Shown here: positions 44,763 to 57,137 of the stretch, piece after piece | Layout: each line of letters starts with the position of its first letter | How positions within the stretch are numbered: the stretch's first letter is position 1 | Source of the DNA: Alnus glutinosa | Lineage: Eukaryota > Streptophyta > Magnoliopsida > Fagales > Betulaceae | NCBI RefSeq assembly: GCF_958979055.1 | Contig: NC_084886.1 | Coordinates: 12,882,654 to 12,946,653 of the forward strand | Reading direction: 5' to 3' | Length of the DNA: 64,000 nucleotides | The notes under the pieces: model-generated | Told to the model about the DNA's origin: nothing | Databases searched by the model: none | The model's input: only the letters and a program-made list of their open reading frames with translations | Made by a program: the position numbers and the translations under genes

Positions 44763-46812
44763 ATTCAATCTTTCTGTAAAACATTGAAAATTACTTTTAT
44801 CAAGCACACATCATGCCACGAAGCATAACCTATTTACCCCATTAAGGAAGATATTTTGGTGCTGTAGCAGGAAATCATTGTCCGATGGGTAATGTTAGGA
44901 AGAAAGATAAATATTCTTTCTTCTTCTTCTTCTTGTTTCTTGTTTCTTCTTTTAAAATATTTTTTCTAATTCCCCTTTTTATCTTATTAAATACACAAAT
45001 AACTGGATGCCACCACTAAACAAATGGCTTCAGTAAGTAAGAATGAGATTGCAATTGGATGACTGATTCACCCACCATTCAAAATGTGAAGTAAGCTTTA
45101 TTTGTGTGCCAATTCTGTGGGCAAAACCATCCTTCCTCCACCATAATTTTTCAAAGTAATGCTCATCACTTCCAAATCTTGACGAGATTTCGAGAATTTC
45201 AATTAATCACTCGACGTCAATAGAGAAAAAAAACGCGCGGGAATTATAGCTGACAATTTTTAACCCAACGTATAAATCTGGCAAAAATTTAACACAAAAT
45301 TAAGGAGTTCGAATTTGGGGTAAGCAAACTTATTTTACTCCTCTTTGGATTCCCACTTGAGAGATGAGAGATGAAGCCATACCCATTGCCCAGCATGATA
45401 GCAAATGTGTCCAATTTTGATGAGTAGACACTGGACACTACTAGTAGCCAACCGTACCTTCTCTAACGTTGTCTTTTGTGTTACTCTCTGTCCACACCTA
45501 GCTTCCCTCCTCTCTCTCTTTTCCTTCATATTTAACTTCTTCTGTAAATAAAGCTTGTGTTGATCAGGGTGACTGGATGCATTTCATTTTTGGTAAGTGA
45601 GCTTTTTATTTCAGATTTATTCTTTTTTACCAATATTTTTCTATTGACCTGGATGATAAATATTGGAAACAATAGAATTAGATTTATTTTTTATTTTTTT
45701 CTAAATTTTCTTTAACTTCTTCACCGAGAATTGTAATATTACATATTTGAACATCCTTATCGATATTTTGAATGTCATCTTTTGGTTGTATTATTTTATT
45801 ATAGTCTAACTCTTTTTTATGAATTTCATGATCATTTATGAATTTTTCAACTAAATTATCATTTATGTTTTGTTTATTGCTAATAATAAATTTGTTTAGA
45901 GATAGATCTTTTTTTAGATTCAATTAATTTTTTTACCTTTTTTTTTAAAAAAAAAAAAAAAAGTTTTTCATATCCAGAAGCATATTTTCTAGTAAACATC
46001 TATAACTAAAAATATTTACAAATTAAATAAACATGATTTATATTAGAAATATATATATTATGACTAGAATAAAATAAATTTTAAAAATAGAACAATAAAA
46101 CCCGATTTGTCAAATAAAATAATTTTTGTGATATGATTTTTAAACACTTTTAACCCACACAAGGAAATGTAAATTAATGTAAAAATATTTCCTAAAATCA
46201 AATATAAAAAAGTAATGTAATTGGTTGATTGAGTTTTTGGTAACTAACATTTATTATTATTATTATTATCACTAATCAAATATGAAATAATTTTAAGGAC
46301 TTGAATAATGAAATTAGAGAAGAAGAGATGAATTCAAATTTGAATAAGCCTTGAATAGGGAAATTGAAAGGAAAAAAAAAATGAAAACTTATGAAGAGAG
46401 GGGTTTGTATTTAGAGACTTTCTATCTTCTTAACATTTATTTATTTTATTTTTCCATTATATTTTGAACGTTGGACTCCAATCATAAATGTACTATTTTT
46501 TAACATTATGTGTGTACTGAAGTAACACATGTAAGTTTTTTTTTTTTTTAAAAAAAAAAAAAAGAAGAAATCAACAGATGTAAGAGAGATAGAGAAAAAA
46601 AAACTCATATCTCATACAATGATATTAATGTCTTTCTTAATTACTTTTTTACCATAATTTGAGGCCTTAATTAAATAATATTGACGGTAATTAATGCCTT
46701 AATTTTTATTTTTTAGAAATAAATCTCCATTAATGTTTCTTAATTGGAGGCCTTAGGTGGCTGCATAATCTGCCTGAAACTCCAGCCAACCCCATGTTCA
46801 TGTCAAGTACTA
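44763..46812. other. Intergenic, AT-rich
   Basis: No supportable gene. An open stretch at about 45684-45923 on the minus strand encodes a Lys/Asn/Ile-rich text with no recognised family and is probably chance or a transposon scrap. Poly-T/A runs at about 45938-45962 and 46538-46562. Confidence 0.4.
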
Positions 46813-47149
46813 TGTTGCTTGTATTAGATCAGATATATCTTTATCAGAAGATAAAGATAAATCTATCCGGATTTAAAAGGATTTGTTTTATCCTATTATC
46901 TAGGCTAGAAGCTGTATAGCTTATCCTATTATCTAGACTAAAAGTTGTATCTCATTAGGTTTATAATTATCTGCTATTGATAAGCTTAAGTGATAAAGCT
47001 AATCTCAAATCTTGTATAGTCCTACTAAAGGACTAACACTATTGTTATTATATAAAGAATTCACTGCTCTACGGTTGAAATAAGTAGTCAATCAAAACTA
47101 CTCTAAATTCCATAGCTTGACCACTAGTTCCACACTGCTTACACCAACA
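46813..47149 (+). mobile_element. Probable solo LTR, Ty1/copia-like fossil
   Basis: A 337-bp segment beginning TGTTGCTTGTATTAGATC and ending TTACACCAACA, so that the short inverted termini TGTTG/CAACA frame it. It contains a TATATAAAG-type box near 47050 preceded by repeated CCTATTATCTAG motifs. No internal retroelement sequence flanks it, and no matching 5-bp target duplication was found. Old and alone. Confidence 0.42.
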
Positions 47150-47404
47150 AGATGGATTTGGGTCAATTCATGTAAAAAAAAATTACAAGATATATGATGT
47201 AGTATTTTTAACATCAAGATTTAATTTAAAATAGTGTAAAATTAAATCTGAACGGTTAAAAAAGCATTTAAAAATCTTTGAGCACCCCGCATTGCCTTTG
47301 GAAGTTTAAGGGTGATCTTGCAATCCCATGTAAACCCATTTATGATATTACTGATATTCCAAGTTGGACTGCATTGGATTGAATTTGATTTTGAAAGTTA
47401 TAGG
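47150..47404. other. AT-rich spacer
   Basis: No feature beyond the left target duplication of the next element (47397-47404). Confidence 0.4.
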
Positions 47405-47897
47405 TATGGATGTAATCGAGCCGAGCCGAGTTTGAAGATTTCAAGACTGGCTCGTTTATGAGTCGAGCTCGAATTCGAGCCGAGCTATAAATTGCATGTT
47501 CAAGCTCGGCTCGTTTAAAACTCGGGCGAGCTCGAGCTCAAGGTCAAGTCCGTTGAAAATGACATTCGAACCGAGCGGGGTTACTGGACAAGCTCGTCTC
47601 AACTAGAGCTCGATGTAAACTACTAAATTTTTTAATAAGTGATCAAAGCAGAATTTAAGCCCAAGTTTATGAACAACCTCTATGCATTTATTGATAACAT
47701 AAATATATAAGGCATATTATAAAATATAGTACATAACTATAGTTTATAAGTAACAAATTAACAATATGATATTATATATAACTAGAGAATATAAACTATG
47801 GTATATGTATGATGTGAACAAATAGTAAGTCTAATATATTCTATATAACTAAGTATAATATATAACTATTGTTAACCATGTGTGATGTGATATATGT

Positions 47898-47955
<58 letters not shown>

Positions 47956-48344
47956 TAACTATTTAATATTGTTATATACTAACTATTAATAACTTAATAT
48001 GTTAATTTAACATACTAAATATTGTTATCAAAGCATTATAATTAATATGTAATACTATATATATTATACTATATTTACTATTTACTAATATATATGTAAG
48101 ATATAAATGAGTTAACGAGTCGAACTAACGAGCCGGGCGAGCGATCCAGTCTAGTTTTAAACTAGTTGAGCTCGTAAGCCCCTATCGAGTTTTGTCAAGC
48201 GAGTCGGGTATGTATTACTTACTAATCAAGCGGGTTTCTACAGTAACGATCGAGTTTTTACAGTATCGAGCTCGAGTTCGGATCGGGCTAAACTAAGCGA
48301 GTATCGAGTGGATTATCGAACGGACTGGTTTATTTACATCCATA
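47405..48344 (+). mobile_element. Non-autonomous hAT element, 940 bp
   Basis: Flanked by GTTATAGG (47397-47404) and GTTATAAG (48345-48352), 7 of 8 matching. Terminal inverted repeats are TATGGATGTAA at both ends, followed by sub-terminal arrays of GAGCTCG, GAGCCGAGC and GGCTCG motifs, as in hAT elements that bind transposase through repeated sub-terminal sites. The interior is AT-rich and includes a (TA)n run at 47901-47953. No transposase. Related to 30628-31242. Confidence 0.75.
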
Positions 48345-48449
48345 GTTATAAGCATGTGTTAGGTCTTACATTAGTTGTGTATTAGATATGATTTGATTAT
48401 ATAAATGATTACAACAAATTAACTTCAATAGTGACTAATCCTTTTGAGA

Positions 48450-48632
48450 AGTAAAGCTACATATCATCCCCTTGTCTTCCTTTTGTCCTCCAAAAATTGA
48501 TGTGGCTCTTAAAATCACCATTGAATTTATGATAAATCATTATTGGATTTTAATTCAATGGTGATTTTAAGAGCCACATCAATTTTGGGGGAACAAAAGG
48601 AGGACAAATGGATGATATGTAGCATTACTCCA
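48450..48632 (+). mobile_element. Foldback MITE with 8-bp target duplication
   Basis: A 183-bp element whose arms of about 73 bp are near-perfect inverted repeats (AGTAAAGCTACATATCATCC at the left, with AGTAATGCTACATATCATCC inward from the right). The inner arm ends are TTAAAATCACCATTGAATT. Direct repeats TTTTGAGA lie at 48442-48449 and 48633-48640. The right end carries three bases (CCA) more than the left. hAT or Mutator-like by duplication length. Confidence 0.75.
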
Positions 48633-48640
48633 TTTTGAGA

Positions 48641-49143
48641 TCTTATACAGACGTGGCTAGCACATTTCAAGTCATGAAAAATGGTATTAGAGCTAAGTTA
48701 GTAACACATGCAATCCGGGACACTATATATATTGCAATATAAGCCCTAATGAGGATTCTAAGTAGGAAGAATTGTTGTGCAAAAAACATTATTCAGTGAC
48801 AAGTAAGGACTTGGATTTCTGTATAACTTTGACAATTACATATATGAGTTTGGGCTATTTGATAAATAGGTCATTCCGTTCTTATTTCCATCAATCTTTA
48901 ATGTTATAAGTGTCAATTGTCTACTTTTCCAAGTGCCCACTAAAAACGTGACATGTGCTTCCAGATCCACGTCATCATCTCACATATGCAATTAAGCTAA
49001 AGAACAAAAAAAGAAAAAATATATGGTTGAGATGGATAATTGGGAGTGGATATCCACTTCCAATACCAACCCTTCCGCTCTCCAACCTCGCAGAAGGGGA
49101 CGGTAGGGGTGGATCTCCATTCCTCTATAACTTTACACTCTCA
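48641..49143. other. Intergenic spacer
   Basis: AT-rich with no gene. A slightly GC-richer patch at 49040-49110 shows no family. Confidence 0.35.
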
Positions 49144-49633
49144 GGCTTCGTTTGGTTCGTAAAATAAGTCATTGGAATAGCTATTCTTTTATTTTGTAGA
49201 GACCTAGTCCTTGGAATAGCTATTCAATGGGAATAAATATTCCCTTATGAAAAGGAATAGATAATATTTGAAAAAAAAAAAATTTCTTTAATTTTTCCAA
49301 AATAAACTTAAAAAAAATCAAAAAAATCAAAAAAATAAAAAATTCAAAAAATTATAAATTATAAAAAAACAAAGAATTTAGATTAGATCTGTCACCTATA
49401 GATCTAAAGTCCAATTATTATTATTTTTTTTATAAGATTGAGTTTTTATTTTTTAAAAAATAAGAAATTATGTGGGTTTTTTTTAGTAATTTTGGGTCAA
49501 TTCCAATTGTGGTATATATATTATCACCAAACTAAAGAATTTGAATAATTTATTCCATTTCACTCTTCCTCATTCCCAATAATAACTATTCATTTTCCTA
49601 ATAGAATACTCATTTCACGAAACAAACGAGACC
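49144..49633 (+). mobile_element. MITE, 490 bp, related to 30220-30572
   Basis: Ends GGCTTCGTTTGGTTCGTAAA and, inward from the right, GGTCTCGTTTGTTTCGTGAA. Flanked by TCA on both sides (49141-49143 and 49634-49636). The body contains three GGAATAGCTATTC motifs. Reverse-complement relative of the element at 30.2-30.6 kb. A 3-bp duplication would fit Harbinger-type elements, although TCA is not the usual TWA. Confidence 0.62.
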
Positions 49634-49684
49634 TCAGTTTGTTTAGTTATTGCCTATTGGTGGCTATGGGTGCAAAAGATATTT

Positions 49685-49701
49685 GGGGGGGGGGGGGGGG
49701 G
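49685..49701 (+). repeat. Run of 17 G
   Basis: An uninterrupted G homopolymer. Could form a G-quadruplex, or be inflated by sequencing error. Confidence 0.8.
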
Positions 49702-52258
49702 AGTTCCTCCTCATTTCACACATCAAGTGTAACGTCCAGCTCATTAGGGTTAAAGTTTGCCAACACAATGGCTCAAAACATTATAAGCTTTATTAGAGCA
49801 ATTAACTAAATGAATGTGGTAATAAATGCATGAAAAAAAAATGACATCAAATTTAAAACTTCATTGAATGCGGAAATGCTTGATCAAAATTTCTAAAATA
49901 ATATTATAATGATAATAAAGTTCCATAATTATAAAAATTCTCCTCATTTCGCAACTTCACCTACTTAAAATAAGGGGTTTCAATGTTTCATGGCAATACT
50001 CTCTATGGATTTCCTACCCCCACATTCCAGGCTTCTTATTCCTTACTCATAACCTTAAAACAAAACATGAAAAAAGAATGAGTGAAAAAGGCTTAGTAAG
50101 AAAAATTCTCAACCATAAAATGGTTGAGTTAAATTTATTTTCTTTGAAATAGTTTCCTTAAAACACTTTCTTCTTTTAAATCGCATGAAATCATATTTTA
50201 ATTTATTTTCTTTTAAAATCATTTTTTTCCCCTGTAAAACTAAGTTGAAGTACATTTTTCTATTTAGAACATCTAAATATTTACTTATAACTAACATTCT
50301 CATAGTAGGGCCCACGTACATTGTTATGCCCCTTGTATTAGAGTTGCATGGTCCTCGTGACCGCATACGTGTTGACACGCAAATTTACCAAGGTGCACTC
50401 AGTAAGAGGTGTACAAGTGATTATAGTTATTATCTCTTAACCGCAACCGGTGAGTATGTGGTTATTGACGACAGATTATTAACCGCTAACTGCTTTTCAA
50501 ATAATTAGCCTTTTGAGCCTTTCTTATTATTATTATTATTGTTGTTGTAGTTGTTTTTGGCCTATTTTATACTGTTTTGGGCATTTTTTAATGTTTTCAA
50601 ACATTAAAATTCATGGACTTAGAATAGCTATTATTACTACCAAAAATCTTTTCGTTTTTCAGGTTTTCTGTGTAGTAATCATCCTGCTTGTACATCCCTA
50701 ACACTCAGCGTGGCTACACAACATAATCCAAAGATGAAATTCACATATACATAAGGCACTAAAAACAATAAATGAAATAACCTTATAATGAGTAAGGAAT
50801 TTAACTTACCTCTTACCTCCAACTAAAAATGTCCCTTATCAGCTAGCTACCTGAACAAATATTAAGACATATTAATAAACTTATGCTAACCTAGTTAGGA
50901 TAGACCAACCGACCCCTTTTGGACTAACTTCTTATTAAAGACAAGTGTTTTTTCTTTTTCAAAGATATATACGCGATAAACTTATTTTACCGAGATTTTA
51001 ACCATTTATCATTTTTATTTGCTTCAAAGTGTCATTTTCTTTATGAAACACCTTTGTTGTATTTCTATCGAAAAATGTCTTAAAGAACAGCTTTGGCCAT
51101 CGGTTATTAAATTTTTTTACTCTTTTTTGGTTCTATCCAGAATGGTCAATTTGGTCTATTCCAACTAAATTTCATACTTTTGAACCTAAACATAAAAATA
51201 AAAGGTTTTTTTTTTTTTTTTTTAACTAATTTGTCCGTACTTACAAAACCCACTATCATAAACAGAATAATATTCTCTCTATTTGAAATGAAATGAATAC
51301 TTTTTATTTTATGGTTCAACTTTAAATTATAATCATAAAATAGATAATATATATTTCATTAAATAAAATGGAGAATCCTATTCCATCGTGAACAATAGGT
51401 TAGGCCTGCTCTTTTATTGATAATGGATCAACTAAAACATTTGTGACCATTTTAACATGTTCTTAAAATAGATCCAATAATGGTCAAAGATCCAATAAAA
51501 AAGATACCCTGTTTATTCTCCTGGGACGTCAGCCTAACACTCTATGCAACTCCATAGCCATTATTATCAGTTTTATTTTTTTATTTTTTTTATTTAAATT
51601 TTTCTATATTTATCATAAAAAATGTTGACCAAAAACCATTTGGAGTACTACCGCTATTGAACCAAGATCCGGTGCCATACACTTCATTCAGACCGTTCAT
51701 TTGTATTAAAAGGTACAATATTTAACCAAAACTCTAATTAACGAGTAATGCTTTACATCACCCTATTATTTTCATTATTTCCAAAAATTTATTTGACGTA
51801 GTTCTTCAAACGACCAAAAAAAAAAAAAAAAAATGCAAATTCCCATGCACTAAATGCATGTGACACTATTTGAGGTAACAAATGATTGAAAGTGACCATA
51901 TATCAATTGGTTAGACAATCACATCGGCAAAGAAAAAGAAACCCACCATTTTTCCCCCATCCAAAATTCATGTTCCTATCGAATGATAGAACATAGGGGA
52001 GATATGGGGTCGATAGCCTAAACGAAAGGAGGCAGAGGCACCAAACATTCAAACCTCAGACATAGGATGCGTACGTATGGCACCGTCCATAGACACACAC
52101 ACACGTTGAAGTTTCTATGCTCCGCTGATTGCTGCCACCCCCCCCACCGACTTTTTCGTTTTGCTTTTAGAAAGGCAAAAAACAAAAACATAAAACAAAA
52201 GCAGACACGCAGATGAGAGATATTGACTATCATCGTCAAAAAAAATCAAAAACCCATA
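49702..52258. other. Gene-poor block, possible LTR relic
   Basis: About 49731-50830, beginning TGTAACGTCCAGCTCATTAG, has phrases common in plant Gypsy-type LTRs (AGGCTTAGTAAGAAA, GGTGCACTCAGTAAGAGG). It may be a decayed LTR, but its ends and partner are not defined. The rest is AT-rich. The last 200 bases should hold the promoter and 5' UTR of the TLDc gene. Confidence 0.3.
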
Positions 52259-55200
52259 ATGCACACGTTGAAAGAGAAGGTGTCGGAGAGGCTGTCCCGC
52301 CTCTTCGCTGATTCCCCCAACTCAACGCCCTCCTCTCCTCCCTCACCGCAGGTAAATTTTTGGTTTTTTTTTTTTTTTTGTTATGGTACATGAATGGTTG
52401 AGCTTCATTGTAATCTTTGTTCTTGGAAAAACTTAGATCTGGTTGAATTTGAGAAGTGTGATTCTTTAGGTTGAGTCTGAATGTGGTTGGATTTGCAATT
52501 GAATGCTGGTGATCTCATGTGAAGAAGGATAATTTGATTTTGTCAGCCATTGTTAGCTACATATCAAATAAATAAATAAATAATAATAATAATAATAAAA
52601 AAATCTACCTTGTTAATTATCAAGATTACTGCAGAAAAAAGAAAGACCCAGGTGGGTAATTTTTGTTTTTTGACTATAGATTGGTTGCTGGCAAAAAATA
52701 TTTTATGGAAAGAAAAAAAAAAAAAAACTTTGTGGTTTTTCATGTATTGTAATTTACATTTCAAGACTGGTTTTTAGAGTTCTAATGGATGTTCTTGGAC
52801 TATATATTGGTTGCTGACAAATATTTAAGGAAAAAAAGAAAGACAGACATGAATTTTATAACCAAAGCCAAAGTTTTCAGCCAACTGAGCCTTTTACAGT
52901 TATATGGATTAGTCAAAAAAAAAAGTTGATTTTTTTCATTTGTTAGGAGACAGTACTTGAAAAAAGCATCTTCATCCCTTTTTTAACTGTTCATACATTT
53001 TGGGAGCGGAGGTAGCTGATTTTCTCTCATTTTCCATTTCAATTGTGCATGCGAATTTTACTTTCATGATGACACGAGGTTTTTAAATGTGTAGGCCAGG
53101 CCACATTCAAAACAGGGGAAATCTTTGTCTTCGTATTTTTCCTACATTATCCCTTCAGCTGGATTTGATGGATCCAGATCGAACAATCATCAACATGATC
53201 TCAAACCGATTCAAGCACTCCCTGTTAGACATAGCAATGTGAACTTCAAAGCTCTAGATGAATCTTTGGATAACTATGTAGACTGTAGTCCAGTATGTGA
53301 GAAGAAGGTAACTCCGAGTAATCAAGAAAATGATGAACAACCAACTTCTGGAAGAAGCACTAGTGGGTCTGAAATGTTTGAAGAAGCAACACACAGTCCA
53401 CAGAAACCTTTACCCTATCTGATGGATGAGTCGGTTTTTATATCCACGTACTTGTATGACTTCTTGCTGTCATCCCTTCCTAATATTGTAAAGGGGTGCC
53501 AATGGGTCTTGTTGTACAGGTTAGTTTTTTGTTTTTGTTTTTTATAAGTAATCGAAATATCATTAAAAGTGTAAGGTGCCCCTAGGTTCACATGAAGTAT
53601 ACAAGAGAAATCACCTAACTAGTAGAGGCAAAAAGAACAAGAAAATCATGATAACTAATCACCAATGGATAAACAAAAGTAGCTGTCTAAAGATACAATG
53701 TGTTGAAAAAGAAAGACTTAAGCTCCTCCATAAGTTTATATACTTTGCACTAAAAGCAGTTTTTGTGTTCTTGTATTTGGGTCTTGATTCAATATTGGTT
53801 CTTTCAAATGAAGGGCAGTACGGTGAAACATGGTATATCACTGCGTACGCTTATTCGCAAGAGTGCTGACCTTTCTGGCCCATGTTTGCTGGTATGTTGA
53901 AGTCTATTTTCCAATGAGACCTCTTAAGTGGTGATACTAGTATGAGATTCACCAGTTTTCATGGCATTCACTCCTTTTTCAATAACGAGAGCTAATGTTA
54001 ATCATATTATACTCCTAGATTGTTGGTGATAGACAAGGTTCTGTGTTTGGTGGGCTGCTGGAATGTCCCTTGAAGCCTACAGCAAAGAGAAAATATCAAG
54101 TAAGTTAACTATCTTTTAACTTTATTGATATTTTAGTCTTAGTTGGATGTCTTCTTGATGAAGTGACTATCTCTTTGCTCTTTCACATGTCTGGTCTGTC
54201 TCTCTATCTTTTTCCCTTTCAATATTTGAAGCATGATTTTGTATTTCTTTCTTCTTTGGTGACAGGGAACAAACCAAACATTTGTATTTACGACCATATA
54301 TGGTGAGCCGAGACTATTTAGACCAACTGGTAAGGACCTTGATTTAATCACGTGTGTAATGCTTGCTTTTCCTGGGAAGACATAGGAATCAATTTCAAAT
54401 CAAAGAAAGATGTTACAATGCATGAGAAGCCTTTAATGGGCTTTATTATGCCTAAACTGATATCATGTCAAACTTGTGTATGTAGGAGCCAATCGATATT
54501 ATTACTTGTGTTTGAATGACTTACTAGCATTTGGCGGCGGCGGTAACTTTGCTTTGTGCTTGGATGGAGATCTGTAAGTTGCTCCTTTCAATGTTCTGTT
54601 GTGAATTTCACATGACTTGTTTGATAGATGCAGTAATACTTAATGTTTCTCTTCTCGTGGTTGTGAACTCTTTTCCAAAAGGTTAAGTGGAACCAGTGGA
54701 CCTTGCGAAACATTTGGGAGTTTATGCTTGGCTCATAACCAAGAGTTTGAGTTAAAGAATGTTGAGGTAATGTAAGCTTTTTGACCAGATCTTGTCCATT
54801 GATGACATTCAGTGGCTGGATCACATTTTGCTATTGCTTGTCCGTGTGAGGAATCTCTATTTTTTTGGCTTGTATTCTACTGAAACATACTTTTGAGTAA
54901 TCATCTATTGATACTATTGTGAGTTAAGAAGATTGAAGGGTTGGCTGCTGCCGTCCACCTTAACCCACCTAATGCTCACTTATCTTTCTTCACCCACCGA
55001 CCTGCTTCAATCCAGGAAACGCTCTAATGCCGTCTCCATGTCATATATTATACACAAAAACTAACCTCTTGTGATGGCTGGTGTGCATTAGCTAGAACAT
55101 GAATTTAGGATCCCTAAAAGTCAGTAACGTTATGGTGATCCAGAGAACTATAGGGTACTGAGGGTGATCAATTAAGATGAAAGACAACTTAAGTGGACTA

Positions 55201-55480
55201 CTAGTACATCAACAGAAATTTGCTAAAATGCTGGGTAACTCCAGTAAAATGAATTTACTTTCTCAAAGCATGTGGAATATCATTTAGATGAAAGAAATAG
55301 AAAAACAATATCAATGTTAGGTTTTTTTTTATTGTTGGTTCCTTTTACAAGCAGCCATGTTCTCAACTGCAATTTCAACTTTGCTCTTTGTTTTAATTTA
55401 TATCTAATGATCTTTTAATGTTAAGTCTTGTCTTTATGCAGCTATGGGGTTTTACACATGCATCGCATTACCTTGCCTAA
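52259..55480 (+). CDS. TLDc-domain protein (OXR, oxidation-resistance type)
   Basis: Eight exons, 52259-52351, 53095-53519, 53819-53891, 54019-54099, 54266-54329, 54486-54573, 54682-54766 and 55442-55480, total 948 bp and join in phase to a complete 315-residue protein ending in TAA. The N-terminal third is Ser/Pro/Asn-rich and probably disordered. The TLDc domain covers about residue 150 to the end: HGISLRTLIRKSADLSGPCL, VFGGLLECPLKPTAKRKYQG, TNQTFVFTTIYGEPRLFRPT, GANRYYYLCLNDLLAFGGGG, NFALCLDGDLLSGTSGPCET, FELKNVELWGFTHASHYLA. Plant OXR proteins with this domain are linked to protection from oxidative stress, and TLDc domains elsewhere bind the vacuolar ATPase. Exon 2 ends only about 15 bp before an antisense LINE 3' end in intron 2. 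Confidence 0.94.
53535..53730 (-). mobile_element. LINE 3' end in intron 2 of the TLDc gene
   Basis: Antisense to the host gene. Read on the minus strand it ends CACTTTTAATGATATTTCGA and a short A-rich tail. It closely resembles 63178-63350, sharing GAACAAGAAAATCATGATAA and CTAATCACCAA. Only the extreme 3' end is present. Right limit approximate. Confidence 0.65.
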
Positions 55481-57137
55481 GAAGAGGCTCTCAGATGCTT
55501 TGTTATTTATCCTTGTTGATCTATTGTGATCCTATTCTTTATTCATTTACGTTGCCTTCCTTTCAGATCTAGGAGGGCTATGATTATATATGGGATGATG
55601 AATTTCCATTTGATTAATTAATAGATTTCGAATTTTTGTTGAAAATTGCTTTCTATAAATTTGGTATTTCGATCAGGCATGCTTGCTTTTCAGTGGTTAG
55701 ATGGTTGATAACATATACCAGAACCAAACTTATTTTGCAGAGCTTTTAGTGCTGTAGAAGTTCTAGGTCCAAACGAACTTTTGAACATCCAAGGTTATCT
55801 TTAGAGTGTAATTGGAGATGATGCAATTGTAGTAAATGCATGTCTGAACATTTGAACTGTCTAATCCACTCAGATTCATTTTATATTGTAAACACTTTCC
55901 TATTCCATCCATGTTTGTTGTTCCAATCAAATTGTTAAAAATGGTTAAATCCTCCATTTCAGAAATGGTTATTTTAGAAAATATTTTTAACAAAATTATT
56001 TTTCAGAAAAATGTTTTCAACTGAAAACATTTTTCCGGCATTTAATTCATACAGAAAATCAGCAACGAGTGACGCCAACGACCTCCGGTGGAGACTCACT
56101 GAGTTAAAAGAAGTTCAAACTCGAAAAATTGTTTAATAATTTTACAACTATTTTACGAAAGTTAAAGAAAGTTTTCTTAGTAGACTGAAAATCATGGTTA
56201 AAAATCAGTCTTACTAAACACAAAAAAATAAGAAAAACATTTTCTAAAAAATATTTACAAGCAAACAGACCCTTAATAGCAAGTAGATATTGTTCACTGC
56301 TTTATTACAAAACTTCATCAGCTGTAATAAGTTATTTATTGATTTTTTTTTTTTTTTTTAACCACTGAAGAAAATTGAATATAAGTGTTGACTCCTATAG
56401 TAGCTTGCTGTACATGTTCTTTGTAGTAGAGCTGCCCCGTACATGAACCCTGGCAGTAATTTTGACTTGGCCCTGCTTCCTTCCTGGATGTATGTGACTG
56501 TCAACATATTAATGTGGCAAACAAGAGAAAATGGTGTGCCTTGGACATCAATAGCGCTGTGCAGTGATATCAAAGGTTGGCCTCCTTTATAATTAACAAG
56601 CTGTCTACTTTTACTGAAACTAAGAAAGATCGATACACAATTTTCATACACACTAGTGACTACCGTGACTGTGAATTGCATACATGCTAAGAGCAGGTTA
56701 ACAAGCCCATCTAAATTGCTTAACCAAGCTTTGTCAGTACAACGAATTACACCAAAAGAGTGATCTCTGATAGTTTTGAAACAAGAAGAAGAAGAGGAAA
56801 AAAAATGCCACGTCAGCCAGCCACATTCGATCATACAAAAGGATATAAGGTGAAGAACTTCGACCAACTGAAAAAGCTATTCTCGAAGGGCAAAATCTCG
56901 TTACGAAAATTTGAAATAGTAATGATACATGAGATCCGGCATGTGCTTAGAATTATGATTGTTTCCAGCTCAGTTGACACTGCACCTCACAACAATGATG
57001 CATAATATGCTCAGTGATGGAGAGGAATCTGGGAATAGCGCCTACACCATATAATTAAAGAATCTAACCATTCACTTCTTCAGTCAATAAATACAAGTAG
57101 CACTACAGCAGCAGCAACCTAGTCCCACTTGCGTGCT
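55481..57137. other. Intergenic region between convergent TLDc and PRP19 genes
   Basis: Contains the 3' UTRs of both genes and a foldback element relative (about 55945-56275). A 169-codon open frame on the minus strand (56358-56867) has no recognisable domain, is Ser/Leu/Cys-rich, and lies in the likely PRP19 downstream region. I do not call it a gene. Confidence 0.4.
55945..56275. repeat. Foldback element, copy B
   Basis: Shorter relative of 44168-44762. GAAAATATTTTTAACAAAAT and TTTTTCAGAAAAATGTTTTC lie at the left, AAAACATTTTCTAAAAAATA at the right, and GAAAATCAGCAACGAG-type text inside. The right end, read inward, is TAAGGGTCTGTTTGCTTGTA. Left limit uncertain. Confidence 0.45.

Noticed and set aside
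45684-45923. 79-codon Lys/Asn/Ile-rich frame on the minus strand
   Set aside because: Composition follows the AT-rich DNA and no family motif is seen. At best a transposon scrap.
49731-50830. Possible Gypsy-type LTR
   Set aside because: Only suggestive phrases. No paired repeat, target duplication or internal domain, so not called as an element.
56358-56867. 169-codon open frame on the minus strand
   Set aside because: No domain, no signal peptide or splice support, and it lies just downstream of the PRP19 stop. Likely chance in the 3' region.
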